NCBI RefSeq assembly: GCF_016742955.1
Contig: NZ_JABBYC010000018.1
Coordinates: 1-64,000 of the forward strand
Reading direction: 5' to 3'
Source: Myceligenerans indicum
Lineage (GTDB): Bacteria > Actinomycetota > Actinomycetes > Actinomycetales > Cellulomonadaceae
DNA length: 64,000 nt
Made by a program: the position numbers and the translations under genes. How positions within the stretch are numbered: position 1 is the first letter of the stretch; the number at the start of each line of letters is the position of its first letter. The notes under the pieces are model-generated. The model saw only the letters and a list, made by a program, of their open reading frames with translations. It did no database searches and had not been told where the DNA came from. This document shows, piece by piece, positions 25,136 through 33,051 of the stretch.

Positions 25136-28130
25136 GGAGTCCTCTCGGGGGTGCGGACGATGAGGTCGGTCAGGGCGGCTGTCGCGCGGTGAGGGTCGGC
25201 TGATTCGGTCACGGCGCGTCCGGCGATGAGGATGTCCCAGTCGGGGCTTGTCACGACGGACGGGTCGGCGGCGGTGAAGCCGCCGGAGACCGCCACGGGA
25301 AGCTGGCTCCACGCGCGGATCTGCCGGGCACGCTCCAACGGCTCTCGTCCTCCGGGGCCGAGGTCGATGTTGGTGGTGACCACGAGTCCGTCGATGCCGG
25401 CCCGGGCCATCTCGCCCACCCACTCGGCGGAGTGCCGCTCGGCGGGGGCGTCCAGGAGTATTGAGGTCCCCAGGCGTCGGGCAGCGGAGCATGCCGCGGC
25501 CACGCTTGCGCTGCTTGCGGGTCCGATCAGAAGGACGACGTCGGCGCCGTGCTCGACGGCGTTCTCCACCTGGTCGCGTCCCCAGTCCGACGACATCATC
25601 TCCGCGACAACGAGCGCGTCAGGCACGGCACGCTTGACCGTCTCGATGGCGAAGACGCCGTTGGACTTGATGAGGGGATCACCGACCTCCATGAACGTTG
25701 CTCCCGCGTCGACTGCGGACTGTGCGACGGCGACGGCCAGATCCAGGTCGGGCACGTCCAGAGCGACTTGGAGGTGCCTTCCGCCGCGCAGCCGGCGGTA
25801 CGCCGCGCTGGTCATCAGATCGTGCGTTGGTTGGCCGCGACGGGCGGCCTGGGCGGCAACCGCTCTGCCTTCGCGGACAGCCAGCCAGGTCCCTGACCGG
25901 GAGGCGAGATCGGCGAGCAGCGCAGTGCGTTCGGGCGGAGGGGCGACCGCACCGGTGCGGATCTCTCGCAGCAGGGGGACGACGGCGTGCGGCACGACGG
26001 CCTGCTCGACCTTCGCCGGGTTGTCGCACAGCAGCGACAACCGATCTAGGAGATCACGCGCGTACCGGGGCGCATGGCGCCACGCCTCCTGAGAACGACA
26101 CCGCGCCAGCGCAGCCCGGACCAGATCGTCAGGATCCGCGCGGCGGGCGAGGCTCTCCAGCGCCTGGGCACGCACGTACCAGACGTCGTCGTCCAGCAAG
26201 GTTGGAAGGACACCAGCTACGACGTCGTCGGGTGCGGTGCGCAGGAGCTGGGAGCTGGTGGCCCGGACCTTGTAGTCGCGATCGGCCACGAGGTGCTCGA
26301 ACCCTCGAGTCATGGCAGGGGCCGCGGGATCCATGTGGCTGAGCCCTGTCGCGACGGCCGCCCGGACGCGCCAGTCCACGTGGTTGAGCAACCGTGCGAC
26401 CAGGCCACCGTGGTCGTCCGGTGTGATGAACAGATTCAGGTGGTTCGCCAGGAACGCTGCGACGTCGGGGGCGTTGAGGTCAGCTTCCTGGACGAACTGA
26501 GCGGCCGCGGCGCCGTCGAAGTGCGCCTCGACGTGCTGAGCGACGTCGGACCATACCTTCGAGCCGTGGTCGTGCAGCGCTCCGGACAGCCAGGAGCGCC
26601 AGTCGCTCCCCAGCGCCGCGGGGAGCGACGGCTGGCGTAGCAGGGCGCGGACCACCGGCAGGGAGGCCGGGTTCCCAGTGCAGGCGCGTGCGCACGAGCG
26701 CAGCACGTCGGGCGTCGTGAAGCGTGATCCGTCGGTTGCGACGTCAAGCAGGCGGGCCAGGGTCGTCGTTCCCGCCAGGCTTGGAGCGAGCGCGATGGCT
26801 GACAACGCCGCGGGCGTGGCCTCGTCGACCGCCATCACGAAGAACCGAAGCAGACCGGCGGCGATGGCGCTCGTATCGGCGGCGTCCGACAGCTTGCTGA
26901 TCACATCGCCGAGCCGGGAACGTCCGGGGTCCGAGGCGACCTGCACCAGGCGGGACGCAGCGAAGTACTCCCGGACCAAGTCGTGGGAGAACTCGACGCG
27001 CCCGCTCGGGGTGCGCTGAGCAAGTTCCGGGGGAACGGGAAAGGTCTCGGGTACGGCGGCGAGGGGGAACCACTGCCGCGCGAGCGGCAGGCGTCGGCCG
27101 AGGCCGGCTCCGGCGGCGTCGCCCAGGATTCGCACGACCTCATCGACGTCGTGCACGGACCGGTCCACGATGGCTCGTACGCACTGGTCGACCAGCAGGT
27201 ATGGGCTGGCCTTGCGCAGTGGAACGGCGACAGCGCCCTCGCGGAGCAGGGACATGAACATCGGGAGCCGGACAAGATCCTGCAGGTGCGCCGGTAGATC
27301 TGCGAACGCGGTCTCGCCAGGCTGCTGCTCCTGCTCCCACGCGCGGGGGGCGGTGGATGGAGACCACAGGGCGGTCGTGTGCGAAGCGCCGTTGCTGGGG
27401 CGAAACAGCGATGCAGCCAGCAGCGGGTAGCCCGACAGATCGGGCGCCGGGGGAGTGCGGATCACCAGGACGAAGCGCAGCGCGGGCGCAGCGGCCTGAC
27501 GGAGGATCGTGTCGACTGCCCGCCCCACCGAGCCGAGCACGCCCGCGGTGTTGATCCCGTCCACGATCACGACCAGAGGGCGGGACAAGGACTCCGCCGT
27601 CCGCTCCAGAGTCAGCAAGGCGTCCTCAGCCGACCGGGACGGAGCCGTACCGGAGGACGGCCGCAGCCAGATCGGTCGCACTCGCCTCAGCGCCTGGGTG
27701 CATCTGGACGTCCGCTGTCCCCGCCAACGACGCAATCGTGGACTGCACCAGCGTCGACTTCCCCGTACCCGCCGGGCCGCACAGCACGAAGACGCGAGAA
27801 TCGGACGCCACGAACTCCTTCAGCGCGGCGGTTCCCGCCTCGTCGGGCACATGCCAGCGGGGCAGGGCGGTTGCGCCCGCAGTCCGCGTCGCCGAGACGG
27901 TGGCGAGGTCGCCGTCCTCCGGCCCCTCGAGCAACAGCCAGAACCGCTCCCGCACCGACTTGGAGGCCTGCTCCAGATCCGTGTCGAGGATCTCCTGCGT
28001 CTCCATCCGGAACACCATCGCAGCGCCCTTCCGCTCCGCGGCGGACAGGGCGACGTCGCTCAGGCCGAGGTGCGCGGCGTACCGGCGCTGACTCAGTCGG
28101 CGGGCCAGGCGCAGCGCCTTCAGCTCCCGC
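25132..28130 (-). pseudogene. STAND-type NTPase fused to a hexulose-phosphate-synthase-like barrel (IS-truncated, frameshifted)
   Basis: Reading leftward, the product starts with a partial XRE helix-turn-helix (RELKALRLARRLSQRRYAAHLGLSD). A P-loop follows (VLCGPAGTGKSTL). A frameshift lies at about 27640–27665, and the other frame continues with Walker B LVVIVDGINTAG, a helical region (LVREYFAASRL) and HEAT-like repeats (DWRVRAAVATGLSHM, DYKVRATSSQLL, DVWYVRAQALESLARR). The last ~215 residues form an OMPDC/HPS-type TIM barrel (LQVALDVPDLDLAV, FMEVGDPLIKSNGVF, AEMMSSDWG, DGLVVTTNIDLG). In active HPS enzymes the third strand reads D-x-K-x-x-D; here it is E-M-M-S-S-D, so catalysis is unlikely. 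The 5' end and start are missing because an ISAs1-type element abuts at 28131. The intact gene would have encoded about 1000 residues. Confidence 0.75.
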
Positions 28131-28167
28131 CCCAGGACGTCGGCAAAGTCTGGTCTGTAGGAGTGTG
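28131..28167. repeat. Left inverted end of the ISAs1-type element
   Basis: Two blocks, 28131–28150 and 28155–28167, match the reverse complement of the right end at 18 of 20 and 13 of 13 positions. They are separated by 4 largely unmatched bases (TGGT versus ATGC). Confidence 0.7.
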
Positions 28168-28289
28168 GTGGTTGGGGTCTGACTTGCGTCTTTGCTGGTG
28201 AGACGAGGTGCGCGGGTGCGTCCCGGTGCGGGTTGGATCGGTGGTTCCTACGCCAGACCGCTCTCACCTGCAGGAACACACCCGCGCTG

Positions 28290-29414
28290 ATGTCATCGTC
28301 TCGTGCCACCGCCCTGACCTCCAAGTCCGTCTCGTCCGAGACCCTTCTGATCGAGCTCCTCGCCAAGCTGCCCGACCCGCGGGCCCGACGTGGTCGGCGT
28401 CACTCGGTCGGTGCGCTGGTCGCCGTGGCGCTGTGCGCGGTCCTGACCGGCGCGCGAGGCTTTACCGCGATCGCCGAGTGGGCCGGGGACGCGGGGCGGG
28501 TCCGTCTGGCACGCCTCGGCATGGTCCGCCGGGCCGCTGATGAGTCCACGTTCCGTCGGGTCCTGTCCCGCCTGGACCCGACTGCGCTGGAGGAGGCCCT
28601 GGGTGCCTGGGCGGTGACCCGCGCCCGGAAGACCGGCGGGCGGCGCGTCTACGCGATCGACGGCAAAGCCGTACGCGGCGCACGGAAGAAGGGCGCCGCC
28701 CGTGCGTTCCTGGTCGCCGCGCTGGACCACGTCACCGGGACCGTGGCCGCACAGGTCGGGGTGGAAGCCAAGGGCTCGGAGATCACCGCGGCCCGTGTGC
28801 TGCTCGGGCTGCTGGATCTGACCGGGGCCGTGTTGACCCTGGACGCGCTACACACGAACAAGACGACCGCCGCCCAGATCGTGACCGCCGGCGCGCACTA
28901 CGTCTTCACCGTCAAGGGCAACTCCCGGGTGCTTTTCGCGATGCTCAAGGCACTGCCCTGGGCCCTGATCCCCGCCACCACCTCGACCGACCGGGGGCAC
29001 GGCCGGCGCGCGACGCGCACCATCAAGGTCCTGGACGCCCCGGCCTGGATCGAATTCACCGGCGCCGCCCAGGTCGCCCAGCTACGACGCACCATCACCG
29101 TCAAGGGCAAGAAGACCGTCGAGGTCGTCTACCTCGTCACTTCCGCCGGCGCCCGCATCGCCGACCCCGCCACCCTCGCGACCTGGGCAAACGGACAGTG
29201 GTCGATCGAGAACAGGCTCCACTGGGTGCGGGACATCACCTTCGACGAGGACCCCTGCCAGATCCACACCGGCCACGCACCCCAGAACATGGCCGCCCTA
29301 CACAACACCGCCATCGCGATCCTGCGCACCACAGGCTGGAACAACATCGCCGCAGCCCTGCGACATCACGCCCGAGACGTCAACCGGCCCGTTCACACAC
29401 TCCTACAGGCATGA
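28290..29414 (+). CDS. ISAs1-family DDE transposase
   Basis: The protein has 374 residues. LPDPRARRGRRHSVGALVAVALCAVLTGARGF is the family's N-terminal signature. The catalytic triad is visible as YAIDGKAVRGA (first Asp), VLTLDALHTNK (second Asp) and IENRLHWVRDITFDEDPC (Glu). The C-terminus NMAALHNTAIAILRTTGWNNIAAALRHHARD is typical, so the gene appears intact. An ATG at 28290 begins MSSSRATALTSKSVS; an upstream TTG at 28233 is possible. Confidence 0.9.
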   Translation: MSSSRATALTSKSVSSETLLIELLAKLPDPRARRGRRHSVGALVAVALCAVLTGARGFTAIAEWAGDAGRVRLARLGMVRRAADESTFRRVLSRLDPTALEEALGAWAVTRARKTGGRRVYAIDGKAVRGARKKGAARAFLVAALDHVTGTVAAQVGVEAKGSEITAARVLLGLLDLTGAVLTLDALHTNKTTAAQIVTAGAHYVFTVKGNSRVLFAMLKALPWALIPATTSTDRGHGRRATRTIKVLDAPAWIEFTGAAQVAQLRRTITVKGKKTVEVVYLVTSAGARIADPATLATWANGQWSIENRLHWVRDITFDEDPCQIHTGHAPQNMAALHNTAIAILRTTGWNNIAAALRHHARDVNRPVHTLLQA

Positions 29415-29432
29415 CTTTGCCGAGGCCCTGGG
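29396..29432. repeat. Right inverted end of the ISAs1-type element
   Basis: CACACTCCTACAG at 29396–29408 and GACTTTGCC at 29413–29421 mirror the left end, followed by the terminal CCCTGGG. The transposase stop lies inside this end. Confidence 0.7.
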
Positions 29433-29516
29433 TCCGACGCGGCTGGGAGCGAGTTCGATAGCCGATGAGTGGCGTGTGGCTTGACACCGGGGCTTCTTGG
29501 GTCTGTATCGGCATGT

Positions 29517-29672
29517 TCATTCGGTGCGTCGCTCGAGGTACCTGTCCACGGTGGAACGCGTGGCGAGCACCCGGCGTCCGACGCGCCTCCCTGGTATCTC
29601 GCCGCTGCGGACCAATTCGCCCGCTGTCCAGGTCGAGATGCCGAGGTAGTCGGCGATGTCGCCGTATGTCAT
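29517..29672 (-). CDS. Small helix-turn-helix protein (excisionase-like), 51 residues
   Basis: The protein is MTYGDIADYLGIST, then WTAGELVRSGEIPGRRVGRR, then a C-terminal TVDRYLERRTE. This is the layout of MerR-type HTH_17/excisionase domains that bend DNA at att sites. Its ATG overlaps the stop of the 73-residue HTH gene upstream (ATGA). Together with that gene and the integrase it forms the recombination module of the element. Confidence 0.7.
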   Translation of the reverse strand: MTYGDIADYLGISTWTAGELVRSGEIPGRRVGRRVLATRSTVDRYLERRTE

Positions 29673-29890
29673 GTACGGATCCTCGGGTCACCGTGGAGAC
29701 GCTCCAGGTACTCCTCGAGGGTCGAGAGGCGGACGCGGATCCGGTTGCCGATGCGGGCGCAGGGACCGACTTGACCGCGGCGCACAAGCTCTCCGAACCA
29801 CCAGCGGGAGATACCGAGTACTTGTGCCGCCTGGGCGGTGTCGAGGAGCGGATCGAAAGCTGTCGAGGCCGAAGAGGCAGTAGCGCTCAT
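29669..29890 (-). CDS. Excisionase-like helix-turn-helix protein, 73 residues
   Basis: LLDTAQAAQVLGISRWWFGELVRRGQVGPCARIGNRIRVRLSTLEEYLERL is a classic HTH_17/excisionase domain. The ATG has GGGAG 7 bases upstream. The gene lies 89 bp downstream of the integrase end on the same strand and is coupled to the second small HTH gene. It probably directs integrase toward excision. Confidence 0.8.
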   Translation of the reverse strand: MSATASSASTAFDPLLDTAQAAQVLGISRWWFGELVRRGQVGPCARIGNRIRVRLSTLEEYLERLHGDPRIRT

Positions 29891-29979
29891 GGCTCATCTC
29901 CCGGTTCGTGACGACGTCCATGCACGAATCAGGTGCGGGACCGCGCCCGGGTGTCCTGACCCGGACGGGGCCCGCTACA

Positions 29980-31424
29980 TCAGGCAGGGAACGCGATCAC
30001 GTTCCCGCCTCTGTACTCCTCGTCAAGTGCTGCCATGCGCTCGGCGAGTCGGGCATCGCCGGTGTCGGTCGCGTGCTGGTAGACCATGGCAGCGGCAACG
30101 GTGGAGTGTCCGATCCGCTTCATCAGCTCGGCCAGCGTCGCGCCGGCTTCGGCGGCACGGGTCGCGGCGAGGTGACGCAGGTCGTGCCACCGGATCTCGG
30201 CCGGCATGCCCGCGCGCGCCTTGGCTCGGGAGAACATCTGGGTGCGCTGCGCTGCGCTGCCCGGAGAGGGCGCCCGGTGCTGGTCGTGAAGACCAGTGCC
30301 TGAGGGCTGGGGCCGGTGAACTGGTCGAGGTGCTTGAGGAGCGCTTGGCCAGCCTCGGGCGGCAGGTGCACGGGGCGCTTTCCGGCGTCGGACTTCGGCG
30401 GGCCGAACGCCAGCGGCTTCCCCGTGACGTCCACCAGTGCCTGACGGACTCGCAGCCGAACGCCTCCGGAGCGCGTCCGCTCCACGTCCTGTCGTCGCAA
30501 GGCGAACAGCTCACCAGCCCGCAGCCCGGACCACGCCGAGACGATCACGGCCGCGCGGTAACCCTCCGAGCTGCCTCGGCAGGCGGCCGCGATCATGTCG
30601 ACGACGCTGCCCGCCGGGATGACGCGCTCAGCGGGGCTGGTCTTGCCGGCGCCTCGGATTGCGCACGGGTTGGCGTCCAGGAGCCGGTCGCGTACGGCGT
30701 CGCCGCAGATCGTGCGGAGCAGCGCGTAGGCGCGGGCGGCCTGGGTGCGTCCGGTCACCGCCGCCGACTTCTCCGGAGCCTCGGCCGCCGGGGGAGAGCC
30801 GGCGGCGCGCCACGCCTCCCAGAGCGCGGTGGACATGTGCCCGGACTCCTTCACCGGGCGGCCGTTCTGCCGGGCCCACGCGCGCACGTGCTGCGCCTCG
30901 GACGGTCCGGGTCCCCGGGCGAGCCACTCCTCGGCGGACTTGGCCGTGGCTACCTTCAGCGCCGCGTACCACTCGCTGACGACGCCGTGGGAGATCGAGC
31001 GAAGCGGGTATGTGCTCAGGTCGATCTGGCGGGCGGTGCCGGGCACGTCCAGGGGGGTGAGGATCCACCGGCGCAGGAGGTCGTCGTACCTGCTGCGGGT
31101 GGTGTCCTTGAGCTCGCGGATCGCGAGCCAGCGTGGTGCGTACTCGCCCAGGGCGATCTCGCCGGTCTCGGGCTCGCGGTAGGTGCCGCGGTGCACGTCG
31201 GCGAGGACCTTCGCCAGGGCGGCGGCGGCAGCGTCGTAGGTATCGAACGTGCCGACGGGTCGGCGCTTCTTGTCCGGGCCGGTGTACCGGGCCTGGAAGC
31301 GGCCCGGCCGCGTCTCCCGGATGTTGCCGTACGCGGCGCGCCGGGTGCGTCGTGGCGCTCTCACGCCCTGAGGCGTGGAGGCGTCACCGCGGCGAGCGGG
31401 ATTGATCGTGGGGGAGTCGGACAT
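29980..31424 (-). pseudogene. Tyrosine recombinase (integrase) with frameshift
   Basis: The first frame (31424 down to about 30250) encodes an Arm-type N-terminus (YGNIRETRPGRFQARYTGPDKKRRPVGTF), a SAM-like core-binding region, and the first catalytic Arg in SAWSGLRAGELFALR. It then goes out of frame after RPLRAAQR. The other frame (30237–29980) carries the rest of the active site: HDLRHLAATRAAEAG, GHSTVAAAMVYQHA (His and nucleophile Tyr) and a normal end. The join lies in a TGCGC tandem repeat (30243–30260). Removing one 5-bp unit restores one continuous integrase of about 480 residues. It sits beside the 3' end of tRNA-Gly, its likely att site. The start at 31424 has AGGAG 7 bases upstream. 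Confidence 0.85.
30243..30260. repeat. Triplicated TGCGC pentamer at the integrase frameshift
   Basis: Three perfect copies of the 5-bp unit TGCGC are followed by TGC. Two copies would keep the integrase in frame, and the third shifts it. This is consistent with replication slippage. Confidence 0.8.
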
Positions 31425-31512
31425 CGTCGTGCTCCTGCTCCTGCCCCAGCCGTCACAGACTTAGGGCACATAAGGGCACGGAGAAGAGCTTCCAAGCCCC
31501 GCGGAGCACGCG

Positions 31513-31547
31513 ACGGGCAGGTCAGAAACAGCCTCTGACCTGCCCGT
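31513..31547 (-). terminator. Terminator downstream of tRNA-Gly
   Basis: ACGGGCAGGTCAGA and TCTGACCTGCCCGT are perfect 14-bp arms around a 7-base loop. They start 11 bases past the 3' end of the minus-strand tRNA-Gly. The hairpin core resembles the one after tRNA-Pro. Confidence 0.75.
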
Positions 31548-31557
31548 CCGCATCGTG

Positions 31558-31628
31558 AGCGGGCGACGGGAATCGAACCCGCGTAATCAGTTTGGAAGAC
31601 TGAGGCTCTACCATTGAGCTACGCCCGC
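31558..31628 (-). tRNA. tRNA-Gly (TCC)
   Basis: Read on the minus strand, a 7-bp acceptor stem GCGGGCG/CGCCCGC, a D-arm TAGCTCAATGGTAGAGC, an anticodon loop CTTCCAA (anticodon TCC) and a T-arm GGGTTCGATTCCC form a complete tRNA of 71 bases without encoded CCA. Its 3' end faces the integrase gene, so the last ~20–45 bases are the likely attachment site of the integrated element to the left. Confidence 0.93.
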
Positions 31629-31807
31629 GCGGGTCCCGACGACGGTATGTGCCATGGTTGGGGTGACCCCTCCGAGCGCACCGTCCGCCGTCGAACCGCG
31701 GGCTCACGATAGCAAATGTCCGGGGCCTCGTGCCGCCTCCATCGAGGGCGATTCGTCACGTCGGCGGAACTCGGGTGTGCGTGACGGCGCGTCGGTGAGC
31801 AGGTGTC

Positions 31808-31836
31808 CTGGCGATCCTGACCTGTGGCACTACACT
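31808..31836 (+). promoter_or_regulatory. Probable promoter of tRNA-Pro
   Basis: CTGGCG at 31808–31813 and TACACT at 31831–31836 are separated by 17 bases. The -10 ends 29 bases before the mature tRNA 5' end. Confidence 0.5.
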
Positions 31837-31865
31837 TGCTCTGGCCCGGCTGGAGACCGGGCGTC

Positions 31866-31939
31866 CGGGGCGTGGCGCAGCTTGGTAGCGCATCGGCTTT
31901 GGGAGCCGAGGGTCGCAGGTTCGAATCCTGTCGCCCCGA
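31866..31939 (+). tRNA. tRNA-Pro (TGG)
   Basis: The acceptor stem CGGGGCG/CGCCCCG, D-arm TGGCGCAGCTTGGTAGCGCA, anticodon loop TTTGGGA (anticodon TGG) and T-arm CAGGTTCGAATCCTG give a full tRNA of 74 bases without encoded CCA. Confidence 0.93.
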
Positions 31940-31944
31940 CTGCA

Positions 31945-31980
31945 AAGGGCCAGGTCAGACACACTTCTGACCTGGCCCTT
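31945..31980 (+). terminator. Terminator after tRNA-Pro
   Basis: AAGGGCCAGGTCAGA and TCTGACCTGGCCCTT are perfect 15-bp arms with a 6-base loop, starting 5 bases past the tRNA. Confidence 0.8.
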
Positions 31981-32069
31981 CCTGCGCGCACCATGGGCGC
32001 ACGCGGTCACCCTCAGCGGGCAGTGGGGACAGGATCGGCGATGTGGTCGTGCACCTCGCCGAGGTCTGA

Positions 32070-32213
32070 GCCTGTTCGATACCGCGGACGAGGGAGTGCG
32101 CGTGGGGCAGGCCCGCCGCACGCGCCTGCGTGATCCACGCGGTCAACGCCTCGATGTTCCCGCCTTCGGGACCCGGCGGCGCGGCGAACGAGTCCAGCAG
32201 CTCGGCGTCAGTT
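32070..32213 (-). pseudogene. Possible remnant of ISL3-type transposase
   Basis: Read on the minus strand, about 48 codons encode TDAELLDSFAAPP, NIEALTAWITQARAAG and LPHAHSLVRGIEQ. This resembles the region of ISL3 transposases that precedes their final catalytic segment. Similarity is lost on both sides, there is no start codon, and no inverted ends are seen. The assignment rests on a short pattern only. Confidence 0.3.
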
Positions 32214-32270
32214 GGGCCCGTTAGGTGATTTCATTGGGTCTGCGGCCTTTGACCTCTTAGAATGTGCGAG

Positions 32271-32696
32271 ATGGAGCACTCTCACGACGATGCTGCAGGC
32301 CCTACGAGCAACCGGCGTCGGCTCGGGCGAGTCATCGAGGCGTCCGCATCGGTCGGTGCTGTTCTCGGGATCGTCCTCATGTTGCACAACCACCTGTCGG
32401 CGTACCTGTGCTTCTTCGGCGCCTATTGCATGCCTGACGACGGCGAGATCGTCACCTACAGGGTGCTGGCCGTCACCACCGTGGTGCTCGTGGTGGTGGC
32501 CACCGTGGCCGGCGTGTACAACCACAGGCGACGGCTGCTGGCCTGGCACGGGCTGGTAGCGGCCGCCGTGGTCGTGGCACTGGTCCTGTTCGCCGTCCCG
32601 CAGATCCGCTGGGACCGACCCGGGTCCCCGGTCCGGAACTTCGAGAACGGTGAACAGTGCTACACGGGCGGGACCGGGTTCTGCCAGGGCGGATGA
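32271..32696 (+). CDS. Small membrane protein with three predicted helices
   Basis: The protein has 141 residues. A His/Asp-rich start (MEHSHDDAAG) precedes three hydrophobic segments: ASVGAVLGIVLML with the following AYLCFFGAYCM, YRVLAVTTVVLVVVATVAGVY, and GLVAAAVVVALVLFAVPQI. The C-terminal tail has two Cys (EQCYTGGTGFC). TAGAAT at 32258–32263 ends 7 bases before the ATG, with TTGGGT 18 bases upstream of it, so the message is probably leaderless; an ATG at 32262 is an alternative. No family is recognised. Confidence 0.6.
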   Translation: MEHSHDDAAGPTSNRRRLGRVIEASASVGAVLGIVLMLHNHLSAYLCFFGAYCMPDDGEIVTYRVLAVTTVVLVVVATVAGVYNHRRRLLAWHGLVAAAVVVALVLFAVPQIRWDRPGSPVRNFENGEQCYTGGTGFCQGG

Positions 32697-33051
32697 CGTC
32701 TCCTGGCAGCTCGGACGAGGTGGCGAAGGCCGGGGCCGGCGTGTCGGGACAGGCGCGCCGGCGCGTGACGGCGTCGGGATCGTCCCACGTGGACGGGTGA
32801 ATGCCGTCCTTGGCGAGTCCGGCTGTGGTGTTAAAGTCACCGTGCCGGCGTTTCCTACCCTGGACGCTTTCTCGGCACCTTCGGCGCGATCGTGTCGCCC
32901 TGAGCCCGTGTGGAACATCCGTGGGCGCGGCGACCGACACGTGGGCTGCTCGTATCGGATCTTCGTGAGCCCCCGCGACCGCCAGTCAAGCTGACAGCCG
33001 GCGCCCGGCGCCCGGCTGTCGTGTGGTCATTCACCAGTCCAGGAGCACGCC
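32697..33051 (+). promoter_or_regulatory. Upstream region of ilvB: putative promoter and leader hairpin
   Basis: No gene is visible in these 355 bases. TTGGCG at 32810–32815 and TAAAGT at 32832–32837 (16-base spacer) could form a promoter, which would leave a leader of about 200 bases. Within it GACAGCCGG (32993–33001) pairs exactly with CCGGCTGTC (33012–33020) around a GC-rich loop, 31 bases before the ATG. An attenuation-type leader is possible, but no short ORF with a run of branched-chain codons is evident. Confidence 0.4.

Larger units (their letters stand above)
28131..29432 (+). mobile_element. ISAs1-family insertion sequence, about 1.3 kb
   Basis: The element is bounded by imperfect 37-bp inverted ends that share CCCAGG, TCGGCAAAGTC and CTGTAGGAGTGTG. 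It holds one transposase gene reading rightward. The length is normal for the ISAs1 (H-repeat) family. No convincing target duplication is visible (CAGCTCCCGC on the left, TCCGACGCGG on the right), so the flanks may have rearranged after insertion. Its left edge truncates the STAND–barrel gene; its right edge lies 84 bp from the small HTH gene. Confidence 0.8.
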
